A stretch of 64,000 nt of DNA. Origin: Corynebacterium bovis DSM 20582 = CIP 54.80 (GTDB lineage: Bacteria; Actinomycetota; Actinomycetes; Mycobacteriales; Mycobacteriaceae). The notes under the pieces were generated by a model that searched no databases, was not told the DNA's origin, and worked only from the letters and a program-made list of their open reading frames with translations. How positions within the stretch are numbered: the stretch's first letter is position 1; each line of letters opens with the position of its first letter. The stretch is taken from positions 930,001-994,000 of the forward strand of contig NZ_CP047187.1 of the NCBI RefSeq assembly GCF_030408615.1, in the 5' to 3' direction. Shown here one piece after another: positions 18,147-27,752 of this stretch. Position numbers and translations under genes: made by a program.

Positions 18147-18740
18147 ATGTTCAGCAACGTCGGAGGGCTCGAGATCGCGGTCATCGTCGTCGTCGCCCTC
18201 GTCGTCATCGGCCCGGAGCGGCTCCCGAAACTGATCCGTGAGGTCCGCGCGGTCGTCCTCGCGGCCCGCAACGCGATCAACGACGCGAAGGAGCAGCTCG
18301 GCGGCGACTTCGGGGAGGACTTCGAGGAGCTGCGCAAGCCGCTCGCGGACCTGAACTCCATCCGTCGCATGGGGGCCCGGGGGATCATCACGAAGACCCT
18401 GCTCGACGGCGACGACACCCTCCTCACCTCGTTCGACGACTCGGTGAAGGGCATCCGTTCCGACGTCGACGGCGTCGTCGGGACCGTCCGGGGCGGGACA
18501 CCGAAGCCCGGGATCGGTGGGGGACCGGTCCAGGTCGGGGGGACGACGCCGGGCTCCGCCGGAGCATCGGTCGCCCGCCCGGTGACCGGCGGGACGGGTG
18601 GTGACGGTGCGGCCCCGGACGTGACCGGGACCGCCGCGACCGGGCGGACCGGGGCGGCGCCGACCGGGCAGGTCGAGGTCCCCCAGCAGGCCGAGGCCGG
18701 GGCCTCCCGGACGTGGACGGACTTCGACGACGCCACGTAG
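18147..18740 (+). CDS. tatB: Twin-arginine translocase subunit TatB
   Basis: 197 residues, with GGAAGGAAG upstream. One N-terminal span (about residues 7-23) is followed by VVIGPERLPKLIREVR, the conserved GPxxLP hinge and amphipathic helix of TatB. The long C-terminal tail is Gly/Thr-rich. TatB helps TatC receive folded twin-arginine substrates at the inner membrane. tatA and tatC are not in the window. Location after sigE/cseE is conserved. Confidence 0.92.
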   Translation: MFSNVGGLEIAVIVVVALVVIGPERLPKLIREVRAVVLAARNAINDAKEQLGGDFGEDFEELRKPLADLNSIRRMGARGIITKTLLDGDDTLLTSFDDSVKGIRSDVDGVVGTVRGGTPKPGIGGGPVQVGGTTPGSAGASVARPVTGGTGGDGAAPDVTGTAATGRTGAAPTGQVEVPQQAEAGASRTWTDFDDAT

Positions 18741-18784
18741 TCCCCGTCGCTGCCCCCCCGCACCGGGTGCGCGCCGCCCCACGT

Positions 18785-18836
18785 TGCACCCTCTACCCGG
18801 TGCAATCCGCACCCGGTGAACCCTCTACCCGGTGCA
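18785..18836 (+). terminator. Hairpin-forming repeats between tatB and mrp
   Basis: ACCCTCTACCCGGTGCA occurs twice (18788-18804 and 18820-18836), and TGCACC/GGTGCA arms pair within and between copies. An additional GCACCGGGTGC stem lies a little upstream. The genes on both sides converge here, so a bidirectional terminator is likely. Confidence 0.5.
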
Positions 18837-18879
18837 CCCCGCCCCGCGCTGCGGATCCCGCCCCCGCGGCGGTGCGGGG

Positions 18880-20010
18880 CTACTTCCGCGTGACGCCGAG
18901 CGACAGCGACCGGCCGGCGAGGGAGGTCCGCCGCATCTGGATCGTGTCCGCGAGCCCGCCGAACGCGATCCCGGCCTCGGAGTCCGGCTCCGAGATCGCG
19001 ATGGGGTTGCCCAGGTCCCCGCCGATGCGCAGGTTCGGGTCGAGCGGGATCTGGCCCATGAGCGGGACCTTCGCCCCGGAGATCGCGCTGAGCCGGTCGG
19101 CGACGACCTGGCCGCCGCCGGAACCGAAGACCTCCATGCGCGTCCCGTCCGGCATCGTCATCCAGCTCATGTTCTCGATGACACCGCCGATCCGCTGGCG
19201 GGTCTGCTGCGCGATCGACCCCGCGCGCTCCGCGACCTCCGCCGCCGCCGACTGCGGCGTCGTCACGATGAGCAGCTCGGCGTTCGGGACGAGCTGCGCC
19301 ACCGAGATCGCCACGTCACCCGTGCCCGGCGGCAGGTCGAGCAGGAGGATGTCCAGGTCCCCCCAGAACACGTCGGACAGGAACTGCTGGATCGCCCGGT
19401 GGAGCATCGGGCCACGCCACACGACCGGCGAGTTGCCGTCGAGGAAGTGCCCGATGGAGATGATCTTCACACCGTGGGCCTGCGGCGGGATGATCATCTC
19501 GTCGACCTGGTGGGGGCGGTCCGTCGACCCCATCATGTGGGGGACGGAGTGACCGTAGATGTCGGCGTCGACGACGCCGACGCTCAGCCCCCGCCGCGCG
19601 AGGGCCGTCGCGAGGTTGACCGTCACCGAGGACTTCCCGACGCCGCCCTTGCCCGAGGCGACGGCGTACACGCGGGTCGTCGAGTCCGGCTGGGCGAACG
19701 GGATGACCGGGTCCGCCGCGTTGCCGCGGACCTTCATCCGCACCTCACGGCGCTGCTCGTCGTTCATGACGTCGGTCGTGACGGTCACCTCGCCGACCCC
19801 GTCGACACTCTCGGCCGCGGCCTTCGTCCGCCCGGTGAGGGTGCTCTTCATCGGGCAGCCCGCGATCGTGAGGTAGATCTCGACGTGGACGTCCGACCCG
19901 TCGATGTCGATGGATTTGACCATCCCGAGTTCGGTGATGGGCTTGTTCAGCTCAGGATCCTCTACGCGGGAGAGCGCGCTGCGGACAGCGGATTCAGTGA
20001 CTGTAGACAT
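18880..20010 (-). CDS. mrp: Mrp/ApbC-type Fe-S cluster carrier ATPase
   Basis: 376 residues. An N-terminal MIP18/DUF59 domain (about residues 1-95, with AGCPMKS) is joined to a P-loop ATPase with SGKGGVGKSS at about residues 119-128 and LLLDLPPGTGD. These enzymes move iron-sulfur clusters to target proteins. The C-terminal CxxC pair that bridges the cluster between subunits in many Mrp proteins is missing: the segment NMSWMTMPDGTRMEVFGSGGG has no Cys, leaving only the DUF59 Cys. The start is fixed by a -10 element 8 bases upstream. Confidence 0.88.
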   Translation of the reverse strand: MSTVTESAVRSALSRVEDPELNKPITELGMVKSIDIDGSDVHVEIYLTIAGCPMKSTLTGRTKAAAESVDGVGEVTVTTDVMNDEQRREVRMKVRGNAADPVIPFAQPDSTTRVYAVASGKGGVGKSSVTVNLATALARRGLSVGVVDADIYGHSVPHMMGSTDRPHQVDEMIIPPQAHGVKIISIGHFLDGNSPVVWRGPMLHRAIQQFLSDVFWGDLDILLLDLPPGTGDVAISVAQLVPNAELLIVTTPQSAAAEVAERAGSIAQQTRQRIGGVIENMSWMTMPDGTRMEVFGSGGGQVVADRLSAISGAKVPLMGQIPLDPNLRIGGDLGNPIAISEPDSEAGIAFGGLADTIQMRRTSLAGRSLSLGVTRK

Positions 20011-20018
20011 CGCCTGTC

Positions 20019-20024
20019 ATGCTA
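20019..20024 (-). promoter_or_regulatory. -10 element of mrp, leaderless type
   Basis: On the minus strand TAGCAT is followed by 8 bases and the mrp ATG, with no Shine-Dalgarno sequence. Confidence 0.55.
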
Positions 20025-20162
20025 CGCCGGGACCGTGACGCCGCCAAAGGCCCCCGGACAGCGGCAGGGGAGGCCGGGCCGGCGGCCGGCACGGGGACGG
20101 CGGTCCGGACCGGGGGCGTCCCGCGGCGCCGCGGGTGGGGGAGGGTCGGCGGGCGCCGCGCG

Positions 20163-20729
20163 TCAGACGCCGGAGGGGTGCGTCGACCCCGGTGACGGGG
20201 GATCGTCGCGCTCGTCCTGGCGGCCACCGTCGTGCCGCTGGTCCTCGAGCTTGTCCTCGATGCGGCGCAGCAGGTCACCGAGCTCGTCGAGCTCCCGGCG
20301 CAGGTAGTCGCGGGTGACCGTCTCACCGACGGCGATGCGCACCCCGGCGAGCTCCCGGGCGAGGAACTCCGTGTCGGCCTTCGTCTGCGCGGCCCGACGC
20401 CGGTCCTCGTTGAGGGCCACCCGGTCGCGGTCGTCCTGACGGTTCTGCGCGAGGAGGATGAGCGGGGCGGCGTACGCGGCCTGCGTCGAGAAGGCGAGGT
20501 TGAGGAGGATGAACGGGTAGGGGTCCCAGTTCCACGCCATCCCGCCGACGTTGAGGGCCACCCACACGATGACGATGACCGTCTGCCACATGAGGTACTG
20601 GCCCGTCCCGAGGAACCGGGCGATCTTCTCCGCCCAGACGCCGATGACGTCGGCGTCCGCGGAGAACAGGCGACGCCGGCGTGCCAGGGACGGGGTGTCC
20701 AGTTCGGTCCGGTTGTACTTGTCCGGCAT
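20163..20729 (-). CDS. DUF1003 membrane protein
   Basis: 188 residues, with a strong ribosome site (GAGGAGGA) just before ATG. Two membrane spans lie at about residues 46-64 and 70-92, around the family signature WDPYPFILLNLAFSTQAAYAAPLILLAQNRQDDRDR. A coiled, charged C-terminal region follows. Function of DUF1003 is not known. It is adjacent to the MgtE-like gene, as in related genomes, and probably in the same unit. Confidence 0.88.
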   Translation of the reverse strand: MPDKYNRTELDTPSLARRRRLFSADADVIGVWAEKIARFLGTGQYLMWQTVIVIVWVALNVGGMAWNWDPYPFILLNLAFSTQAAYAAPLILLAQNRQDDRDRVALNEDRRRAAQTKADTEFLARELAGVRIAVGETVTRDYLRRELDELGDLLRRIEDKLEDQRHDGGRQDERDDPPSPGSTHPSGV

Positions 20730-20778
20730 GGTTCCTCCTCAGTGAGCCGCGGGTTCAGGTGTCGGTCGTCGGGTCGGC

Positions 20779-22044
20779 CTAGCCGACCTCGCGTCTCCAG
20801 TCGTGGTCCCTCCAGCCGTCGGGGAGGATGTGGTCGAGCAGGTCGTCCACCGCCACCGCCCCGAGGAGGTGCGAACCCTCGTCGAGCACCGGGCCGACGA
20901 CGAGGTTGTACGTCGCGAAGTACCGGGCCGCCGTCTCGTGGCTGTCCTCGACGGACAGGGCGGGCAGCTCGAGGTCGAGGATCCCGCCGATGAGGCTCGA
21001 CGGCGGCTCCCGCAGCAGCTTCTGGAGGTGCACGCAGCCCAGGTAGGTGCCGGTCGGGGTGGCCTGGGGCGGCCGGACGACGAAGATCATCGAGCTCAAC
21101 GACATCGGGACCTCCGGGTTCCGGCAGTGGGCCAGCGCCTCGGCGACGGTCGTCTGCGGGGTGAGGATGATCGGCTCCGGGGTCATGAGCGCACCGACCG
21201 TGTCCGGGCTGAAGCTCATGAGGCGGCGCACCGGCTCGGACTCCTCCGGGTCCATGAGCTCCAGCAGGACGTCCGCCTTGTCCTCGGACAGTTCGCCGAG
21301 GAGGTCGGCGGCGTCGTCCGGGTCCATCTCCTCGAGGACCGTCGCGGCACGTTCGATGTTCAGCGCGCTGAGGACCGCACCCTGCTGGTCCTCCGGCATC
21401 TCGGCGAGGACGTCGGCGAGGCGTTCGTCGTCGAGCTCCGCGGCGATGGAGTGGCGGCGCTCCGGGGGCAGCTCGAGCAGCTTCTGGGCGACGTCGGCGT
21501 TGCGCATCTCGCTGAACTCCGCGATGAGCTCGGCGTCCGGGTTCGCCGGGCCGGCCCCCGACGCCGACAGGCCCTGGACCGTCGACAGCGGCAGGACCGT
21601 GATGTCCCCCCGACGGCCCAGCCGGCCGCGCACCGTCACCGCCACCCGGCTGACGACCCAGTCGCGGGACCGGGACCGCTCGAGCTCGACGTCGACGATC
21701 TCCACCGCCCGGCCCTGCAGGGCCTCGTGCTCCGGGTCGTCCGTGTGCACCTTCGCCCCGACGAGATCGTCCATCACCGACACCTCGCCCGCGCGGGACT
21801 GGAAGGGACGCAGGTTCACCGAACTGGAGACCATCGTCACCTCCGACGGCTCGATCGTCGCGATCCGCAGCATCGGCAGGAAGATCTTGCGCTTGTTCAC
21901 GAGCTCCACCACGAGCCCCAGCGCCTGGGACCGGGTGGAGCGGATGCTGACGACGACATCGCGGACACGGCCGACGGACTCCCCGTCCGGACCAAGGAGG
22001 ACCATGCCGGCGAGACGACCCGCGAACACACGTGTGGCACTCAT
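20779..22044 (-). CDS. MgtE-like cytoplasmic protein with CBS pair, no transporter domain
   Basis: 421 residues. The N-terminal ~165 residues contain PRC-barrel-like segments (LLGPDGESVGRVRDVVVSIR and the later MDDLVGAKVHT). An MgtE N-domain follows with helical repeats such as LAEMPEDQQGAVLSALNIERAATVLEEMDPDDAADLL. A pair of CBS domains ends the protein (SFSPDTVGALMTPEPIILTP onwards). The five-span membrane domain of true MgtE Mg2+ channels is absent. It may be a Mg2+ or nucleotide sensor acting on another protein. Such proteins are conserved beside mrp in this order. Start set by TAGTGT-N7-ATG. Confidence 0.8.
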   Translation of the reverse strand: MSATRVFAGRLAGMVLLGPDGESVGRVRDVVVSIRSTRSQALGLVVELVNKRKIFLPMLRIATIEPSEVTMVSSSVNLRPFQSRAGEVSVMDDLVGAKVHTDDPEHEALQGRAVEIVDVELERSRSRDWVVSRVAVTVRGRLGRRGDITVLPLSTVQGLSASGAGPANPDAELIAEFSEMRNADVAQKLLELPPERRHSIAAELDDERLADVLAEMPEDQQGAVLSALNIERAATVLEEMDPDDAADLLGELSEDKADVLLELMDPEESEPVRRLMSFSPDTVGALMTPEPIILTPQTTVAEALAHCRNPEVPMSLSSMIFVVRPPQATPTGTYLGCVHLQKLLREPPSSLIGGILDLELPALSVEDSHETAARYFATYNLVVGPVLDEGSHLLGAVAVDDLLDHILPDGWRDHDWRREVG

Positions 22045-22051
22045 GGCCGAC

Positions 22052-22057
22052 ACACTA
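22052..22057 (-). promoter_or_regulatory. -10 element of the MgtE-like gene, leaderless type
   Basis: On the minus strand TAGTGT, 7 bases, ATG. No Shine-Dalgarno sequence is seen. Confidence 0.55.
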
Positions 22058-22107
22058 CGTGACGCCGTGGCCAGGCACACAGCCGGCGGTGCAGCCCGGG
22101 GGAGGGG

Positions 22108-22209
22108 CCGGGGAGCGGGTGCGGGACCGGCCCGGGGAGGTGGCGGGGAGCGGGTGCGGGCGGGGCCGGGGAGGTGGCGGGGAGCGGGTGCGGGCGGGGC
22201 CGGGGAGGT
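22108..22209 (+). repeat. Three ~34-base G-rich tandem repeats
   Basis: Two exact copies (22142-22175 and 22176-22209) and one diverged copy before them (22108-22141), each holding GGGGAGCGGGTGCGGG and CCGGGGAGGT. A broken fourth copy and an 11-base doublet follow to about 22258. They fill much of the 353-base gap between the divergent MgtE-like gene and the small membrane protein gene; the G-rich strand could form quadruplexes. Confidence 0.75.
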
Positions 22210-22348
22210 GGCGGGAAGACGGTGGGGCGGGGCCGGGTGCGGCCCGGGTGCGGCCCGGGACCGGCCGGGGTCGGGGGACGACGGGGACCGCCCCGCGCTG
22301 GTGACGGCGCGTGTCCCGGGCCCTCCGGTGGGTTGCGGGCACGGGAGG

Positions 22349-22386
22349 TAGTCTGGTTGGCGATCGGGGGCCGTCACGTTCGTGAC
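22349..22386 (+). promoter_or_regulatory. Putative promoter with palindrome GTCACGTTCGTGAC
   Basis: TAGTCT at 22349-22354 could be a -10. The palindrome GTCACG-TT-CGTGAC at 22373-22386 would lie about 12-25 bases into the transcript, a usual place for a repressor site. It is flanked by GGGGGCC and GGCCCC arms, so an RNA hairpin is an alternative. It precedes the small membrane protein and lipoprotein genes. Confidence 0.35.
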
Positions 22387-22397
22387 ACACGGGCCCC

Positions 22398-22634
22398 ATG
22401 ACAACCGAGAGACGGGAGCGGGCAGACCACATGAGCCGACTCATCGCCGGCGGCCTCGTCGGCCTCGCCGTCGCCCTCGCCGCCGTGGGCAGCGGCCTGT
22501 GGTTCGTTCACGCCGTCGGGGCCGTCATCGCCGTGGCCGGGGTGCTGCTGGCGCGCCGCCCCGGCGGGCATCCGGCGTGGGCCCTCGTCCCGTGGATCAC
22601 GTTCGTCATCGTCTTCATGGTGGCGTGGTACTGA
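22398..22634 (+). CDS. Small membrane protein with two spans
   Basis: 78 residues if ATG 22398 is used, or 67 from ATG 22431 (MSRLIAGG), which has GGGAG upstream at a long spacing. Two hydrophobic spans with a short Arg/Pro/Gly loop (ARRPGGHPAW) between them; the C-terminus is FVIVFMVAWY. No known motif. Its stop overlaps the start of the following lipoprotein gene, so the two are probably made together. Function unknown. Confidence 0.65.
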   Translation: MTTERRERADHMSRLIAGGLVGLAVALAAVGSGLWFVHAVGAVIAVAGVLLARRPGGHPAWALVPWITFVIVFMVAWY

Positions 22635-23341
22635 TGGCGGCGGGGACGGCAGCGGCCGCCGGGTCGGCGGGGACGGTGGGACCGGCGGGACCGGTCGGGA
22701 CGGGACGCCCGGGACAGGGCGGACCGCTGCGGCGGATCGGACGGGCCCTCCGCGTCGCCACCGTCGCGGTGGTGTGCGTCGGCACCGTCGGCGTCGCCGC
22801 GTGCGGGGCCTACACCCCGGGCCCGGGCCCCCGCCCCACCGACCGGCCCGAGGTCGTCACCATCGGCGTCGACGGGTCCACGGTGCAGAAACGCCTCGCG
22901 GAGACCTACACCCGGGAGCTCGCGGTCAACGACCGGGAGGCCACGACCGTCGCCGTGCCGTCGTCCATGCGCGTCGACGCCGTCCGGGACGGCAAGGTCG
23001 ACCTCGTCATCGGGTGCGTGGGGGAGCTGCTCGACGTGCTCAACCCGGACAAGGGCCGGCAACTGCGCGTGATGTACCGGGAGGACGGCGGCGAGGACAC
23101 CGACGAGTGGCGCGACATCACCCACAGCACCATGCTCTCGGCGCTGCCGTCGGACCTCGACGCCTCCGACCCGGGCATCGCCGTCGGGTGCGACGACCCG
23201 ACCCTGCCGCAGAACATCGTCGCCGTCTACCGGCGCGGCGTCATCGACCGGGACGACCGGCAGGCCCTCAACTGGGCCGCCGGGGGGACGACGTCGGAGG
23301 ACCTCGGCGTCACGGAGACACCGACCGCGCCGCGGCGCTGA
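22634..23341 (+). CDS. Putative lipoprotein with substrate-binding-protein-like segment
   Basis: 235 residues from ATG 22634, overlapping the previous stop. A long Gly/Ala/Pro N-terminus precedes a hydrophobic stretch ending VGVAACGAY, a lipobox at about residue 56. After it, VVTIGVDGSTVQKRLAETYTREL followed by RVDAVRDGKVDLVIGCVGELLDVLNP resembles the start of glycine-betaine/OpuAC-type binding proteins, but the protein is about 80 residues shorter than these. No transporter genes are adjacent. Probably a cell-surface protein of unknown role. Confidence 0.65.
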   Translation: MAAGTAAAAGSAGTVGPAGPVGTGRPGQGGPLRRIGRALRVATVAVVCVGTVGVAACGAYTPGPGPRPTDRPEVVTIGVDGSTVQKRLAETYTRELAVNDREATTVAVPSSMRVDAVRDGKVDLVIGCVGELLDVLNPDKGRQLRVMYREDGGEDTDEWRDITHSTMLSALPSDLDASDPGIAVGCDDPTLPQNIVAVYRRGVIDRDDRQALNWAAGGTTSEDLGVTETPTAPRR

Positions 23342-23383
23342 CGCACCTGGCGCACCCGGCGCACCTGACGTCCCGGTCCGCGC

Positions 23384-23489
23384 GGCCCGGGCCCGGTGAC
23401 GGACCTGACTCCTCTGCCCACGGGGCTGCCCCGCGCCCTCCCGGGCGGCCCCGGGCCCGGTGACGACCTGACTCCTCTGTCCACGGGGC
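23384..23489 (+). repeat. Two 43-base direct repeats
   Basis: Copies at 23384-23426 and 23447-23489 share CCCGGTGACG and ACCTGACTCCTCTG, with one base exchanged for a gap and a few substitutions. They lie in the 258-base space between the convergent lipoprotein gene and odhA and end in a hairpin. Confidence 0.75.
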
Positions 23490-23510
23490 CCTGACCAGGG
23501 TCCGGGCCCC
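23485..23510 (+). terminator. Terminator hairpin between the lipoprotein gene and odhA
   Basis: GGGGCCC, 12 bases, GGGCCCC forms a strong stem at the end of the direct repeats. There is no T-run, but both genes converge on it, so termination or 3' end protection from both sides is likely. Confidence 0.5.
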
Positions 23511-23599
23511 GATACGACGGTGACCCGCCCTCCCGACGGTGCGGGGGACGGGTCACGCGGTCAGGCGCGGCGGGATGACCGCCGGGTGGGGCGTTCGGG

Positions 23600-26500
23600 T
23601 CAGGCGAACGCGTCCTCGATCAGCTGCTTCTCCTCGAGCTGGTGGACCTTCGCCACACCCGTGGCGGTGGAGGTCTGCGCCCGGCGGGAGATGCGCTTCA
23701 TCGTGAAGCCCGGGATGAGCTCCGGCAGGTTGAGCGCCAGGAACGGCCACGGGCCCTGGTTCGCCGGCTCGTCCTGCACCCAGCGGAACTCCGCCTCCGG
23801 GTACCGCTCGGTGATGTCCTTGATCCGGTTGTGCGGGATCGGGTAGAGCATCTCGATGCGCACGATGGCGACGTCGTCACGACCGTCCGCCTGCCGCTTC
23901 TTCTCGAGGTCCCAGTAGATCTTGCCCGAGCACAGCAGGACCGTGGAGATGTCCTTCCGCGGGGAGTCGCCGGCGGAGTCGAAGCGCGGGTCGTCGAGAA
24001 CAGACCGGAACTTCTTGACGTCGGTGAACTCCTCGATGGAGGACGTGGCGGCCTTGTTGCGCAGCATCGACTTCGGCGTGAAGACGACGAGCGGGCGCTT
24101 GAGGCTGCCGAGCACGTGCCGGCGCAGCAGGTGGAAGTAGTTCGCCGGCGTGGACGGCTGCGCCACCGTCATCGAGCCCTCCGCGCAGAGCTGGAGGAAC
24201 CGCTCGATCCGGGCGGAGGAGTGGTCCGGGCCCTGGCCCTCGTAGCCGTGGGGCACCAGGAGGACGACGCTGGAGATCTGGCCCCACTTCGCCTCACCCG
24301 AGCTCACGTACTCGTCGATGATCGTCTGCGCGCCGTTGGCGAAGTCACCGAACTGGGCCTCCCACGCGACGAGCGCATCCGGGTTACCGACCGAGTAGCC
24401 GTACTCGAAGCCCATGCCCGCGTACTCCGTGAGCGCCGAGTTGTAGGCCCGGAAGCTGCCGCCCCGGCCCGAGTCCTCGGCGAGCGCCTGGAGCGGGTTG
24501 TAGTGGTTGCTCATCTCGCTGTCGTAGAGCACCGCGTGGCGCTGCGTGAACGTGCCGCGCAGGCTGTCCTCGCCGGAGAGACGGACGAGGGTGCCGCCGT
24601 CGACGAGGGAACCGAAGGCGAGCAGCTCGCCGAAGCCCCAGTCGATGTTCCCCGACCGGCTCATCTCGAGACGACGCTTGATGACCGGCTTCACACGCTG
24701 GTGGGCGTTGAAGCCCTCCGGCAGGTTCGAGAAGTAGTCGCCGATGCGGGCGATCTCCTCCTTCGTGACGGACGTGTCGAGACCGTGGGAGAGCTCCTGG
24801 GAGCCGGCGATACCGGTCTGCTTCGCCGGGGTCGCCCCCTTCTCCGCCTGGCGGACCTCGTTGAAGACCGTCTCAAGCTGGTCGTGGAAGTCGCGGGCGA
24901 CGCGCTCGGCGTCCTCCTCCGACAGGTCACCACGGCCGATGAGGGTGTCCGTGTACAGTGCGCGGACCGTCGGGCGGTCGTGGATGATGTCGTACATCTG
25001 CGGCTGGGTCATCGACGGGTCGTCGGCCTCGTTGTGGCCGCGGCGGCGGTAGCACACGAGGTCGATGAAGACGTCCTTGCCGAAGCGGCGGCGGTAGTCC
25101 ACCGCGAGCTTCGCGACCCACACCACGGCCTCCGGGTCGTCGCCGTTGACGTGGAACACCGGGCAGTCGAAGCCCTTGGCCAGGTCGGTGGCGTAGAAGG
25201 TGGAGCGGCCCGCGTCCGGGGTGGTCGTGAAGCCGATCTGGTTGTTCACGACGATGTGGACGGTGCCGCCGACACCGTAGCCGCGCAGCTTGAAGAGGTT
25301 GATCGTCTCCTGGACGATGCCGAGGCCGGCGAACGCGGCGTCACCGTGGAGGAGCAGCGGCATGACCGGGTGGTCGCCCTCGGCCGGGGCGAGGAGATCC
25401 TCGTGCGCCCGGGCGAGGCCCTCCATGACCGGGTTGACGGCCTCGAGGTGCGACGGGTTCGCGGTGAGGGTGACGTCGATCTCGTTGTCACCGAACATCT
25501 GCATGTAGTGGCCCTTGGAGCCGAGGTGGTACTTCACGTCACCCGAGCCGCCGGCGGCGGGCTCCATGTTGCCCTCGAACTCCGTGAAGATCTGGGCGTA
25601 GGGCTTGCCGACGATGTTCGCGAGGACGTTGAGGCGCCCACGGTGCGGCATGCCGATGACGACCTCGTCGTGGCCGAGGGTCGCGGCCTCGTCGATCGCG
25701 GCGTCCATCATCGGGATGAGCGACTCCGCACCCTCGAGGGAGAACCGCTTCTGGCCGACGTACTTGGTCTGGAGGAAGTTCTCGAACGCCTCGGCGGAGT
25801 TCAGCTTCTGCAGCAGGTACTTCTGCTCCGGGCCGCTGAGACGCGGCTGACCGGCCTCGATGCGGTCCTGGAGCCACAGGCGCTCCTCCTTGTCGAGGAT
25901 GTGCGTGTACTCGCTGCCGACCTTGAGCGTGTAGGCCCGGCGCAGGGTCGCGAGGACCTCACGGAGGGTCATGGTCTCCCGGCCGGCGAACCCGCCGACG
26001 TGGAAGTGCCGGTCGAAGTCCCACAGGGTCAGCCCGTGGCTCTCGATGTTGAGGTCGGAGTGGTCTGGGATGGGCAGGCCCGGCTGCGTCCACTGCAGCG
26101 GGTCGGTGTCCGCGACGAGGTGCCCGCGGGAGCGGTAGGCCTCGATGAGCTGCATGACGCGGGTGGACTTCTCCACGCCGATGTTCGGCAGGTCCTGGCT
26201 CCACCGGACGGGGGCGTAGGGGATCTTCATGGTGATGAAGATCTCGTCCCAGAAGGCGTCGTTGATGAGCAGCCGGCTCATGGTCCGCAGGAACTCGCCG
26301 GACTCCGCGCCCTGGATGATGCGGTGGTCGTAGGTGGAGGTGATGGTGACGAGCTTGCCGATGCCCATCTCGCCGAGCCGGTCCTCCGACGCGCCGGCGA
26401 ACTCCGCCGGGTAGTCCATCGACCCGACGCCGATGATCGTGCCCTGGCCCTCGGTGAGCCGCGGCACGGAGTGCCGGGTGCCGATGCCGCCCGGGTTCGT

Positions 26501-27394
26501 GAGGGAGATCGTGACCCCGGAGAAGTCCTCCATGGTCAGCTTGCCCTCGCGGGCGCGGTGCACGATGTCCTCGTAGTGGTCGACGAACTCGTCGAACGTG
26601 AGGGACTCGCACTCCCGGATCGCCGCGACGACGAGGCTCCGCGAGCCGTTCTTCGCCGTCATGTCGATCGCGAGGCCGAGGTTCACGTGCTCGGGGGTGA
26701 CGAGCGTGGGCTTGCCGTCGACGACCGCGTAGCTGTTGTTCATGTCCGGGTGGGCCAGCACGGCCTTGACCAGCGCCCACCCGATGATGTGGGTGAAGCT
26801 GATCTTCCCGCCGCCACGGGAGGTGAGCTGCTCGTTGATCATCGAGCGGTTCTCGAACATGAGCTTGGCGGGCATGTCCCGGACCGACGTGGCCGTCGGG
26901 ATGGACAGGGACTGGTCCATGTTCTTCACGACAGCGCGGGCGGCACCCTTGATGGTCTTCTCGCCGGGCTCGGGGCGCTCGACGGGGTGCTTCGGCTCAG
27001 GCGGGGCGACCCGCTGGGGGATGGGCTGCGCGGACCGGCCGTGGTTCGACGGCTCCTGCGCGGCGGCGCGGCCGCCGGGCCCGGGGGTCACGGCGGGCTT
27101 GCCGGGACGGGTGGAGTCGGCGGCCGCGGCGGCGTTCATGCCGCGGGTCTCGATCCCGTGCCCCTCGGAGCCACGCCGGGGCGTGGTCCCCCCGGTCGCG
27201 GCGGTCGTCGTGGATCCCGTGGCGTCGTCTGTGCCGGCACCGGAGGTGCCTCCGGCGGCGCTGGTCGCGGTCTGCGGCTCGTCCTTCTCGAAGAGGGTCC
27301 GCCACTCCGGGTCAACGGAGCTCGGATCCTCCTTGTACTGCTGGTACATCTGGTCAACCAGCCACTCGTTCTGGCCGAAATTCGCGCTGCTCAC
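23600..27394 (-). CDS. odhA: 2-oxoglutarate dehydrogenase E1 with fused acyltransferase domain (OdhA/Kgd)
   Basis: 1264 residues from GTG 27394 ([15 protein letters not shown]), with GCGAGGA upstream; this N-terminus matches corynebacterial OdhA. Residues ~40-130 are a low-complexity linker. A succinyltransferase (E2-like catalytic) domain follows, with [13 protein letters not shown] and the active-site [12 protein letters not shown] near residue 355. Then comes the thiamine-diphosphate E1 part ([43 protein letters not shown]). It works with AceF and Lpd in the hybrid PDH-ODH complex of the TCA cycle and is inhibited by OdhI in this group. Those partners are not in the window. The gene sits alone downstream of its promoter. 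Confidence 0.96.
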   Translation of the reverse strand: MSSANFGQNEWLVDQMYQQYKEDPSSVDPEWRTLFEKDEPQTATSAAGGTSGAGTDDATGSTTTAATGGTTPRRGSEGHGIETRGMNAAAAADSTRPGKPAVTPGPGGRAAAQEPSNHGRSAQPIPQRVAPPEPKHPVERPEPGEKTIKGAARAVVKNMDQSLSIPTATSVRDMPAKLMFENRSMINEQLTSRGGGKISFTHIIGWALVKAVLAHPDMNNSYAVVDGKPTLVTPEHVNLGLAIDMTAKNGSRSLVVAAIRECESLTFDEFVDHYEDIVHRAREGKLTMEDFSGVTISLTNPGGIGTRHSVPRLTEGQGTIIGVGSMDYPAEFAGASEDRLGEMGIGKLVTITSTYDHRIIQGAESGEFLRTMSRLLINDAFWDEIFITMKIPYAPVRWSQDLPNIGVEKSTRVMQLIEAYRSRGHLVADTDPLQWTQPGLPIPDHSDLNIESHGLTLWDFDRHFHVGGFAGRETMTLREVLATLRRAYTLKVGSEYTHILDKEERLWLQDRIEAGQPRLSGPEQKYLLQKLNSAEAFENFLQTKYVGQKRFSLEGAESLIPMMDAAIDEAATLGHDEVVIGMPHRGRLNVLANIVGKPYAQIFTEFEGNMEPAAGGSGDVKYHLGSKGHYMQMFGDNEIDVTLTANPSHLEAVNPVMEGLARAHEDLLAPAEGDHPVMPLLLHGDAAFAGLGIVQETINLFKLRGYGVGGTVHIVVNNQIGFTTTPDAGRSTFYATDLAKGFDCPVFHVNGDDPEAVVWVAKLAVDYRRRFGKDVFIDLVCYRRRGHNEADDPSMTQPQMYDIIHDRPTVRALYTDTLIGRGDLSEEDAERVARDFHDQLETVFNEVRQAEKGATPAKQTGIAGSQELSHGLDTSVTKEEIARIGDYFSNLPEGFNAHQRVKPVIKRRLEMSRSGNIDWGFGELLAFGSLVDGGTLVRLSGEDSLRGTFTQRHAVLYDSEMSNHYNPLQALAEDSGRGGSFRAYNSALTEYAGMGFEYGYSVGNPDALVAWEAQFGDFANGAQTIIDEYVSSGEAKWGQISSVVLLVPHGYEGQGPDHSSARIERFLQLCAEGSMTVAQPSTPANYFHLLRRHVLGSLKRPLVVFTPKSMLRNKAATSSIEEFTDVKKFRSVLDDPRFDSAGDSPRKDISTVLLCSGKIYWDLEKKRQADGRDDVAIVRIEMLYPIPHNRIKDITERYPEAEFRWVQDEPANQGPWPFLALNLPELIPGFTMKRISRRAQTSTATGVAKVHQLEEKQLIEDAFA

Positions 27395-27752
27395 AGCAGG
27401 TCCTCGCCTCTTTTCATACTGTCGTTCTTCTCGGGTCACCACCCTACTACAAACCGGCCGTCCGGCGGCCGGTCGGGGTGCGGGCGGCGACGCCCTAAAC
27501 CGCCCGGTAAAAGCGTGTTTTCGTGACGAGTGAAGCCCTGGACCGGCGGTGTTCCCGAACGTGTCCGCGGTTCACCCGCGACGGTCCCCGGCCCGCCCGC
27601 CGGCCCGGGTGGGCTGTGGGCCGGGTCACTGTCCGGGGCGGGCCCGGGCCGGAAAGGTGTGGCCCGGGTCACCGCCCGGCGCACGTGGGCCCGGCTCCGG
27701 TCAGGGGTCGGACTGCCCCGCGTCGGTCAGGGGTCGGGCTGCCCCGCGTCGG
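27395..27752 (-). other. odhA upstream region (358 bases)
   Basis: This gap lies between the start of odhA and the end of the ABC exporter gene. On the minus strand TAGGGT at 27446-27441 is a possible -10 for odhA, giving a leader of about 40 bases. The rest is GC-rich. The left copies of a 26-base tandem repeat are at the far end. No gene is supported. Confidence 0.5.

Noticed and set aside
22108..22209. CRISPR or insertion-sequence ends
   Set aside because: The copies are contiguous with no spacers and no transposase gene is near.
23642..27526. A 1294-codon plus-strand frame opposite odhA
   Set aside because: It is a GC-rich shadow: Val/Arg/Leu/Asp/Glu text with no family motif, while the minus-strand frame is a full OdhA.
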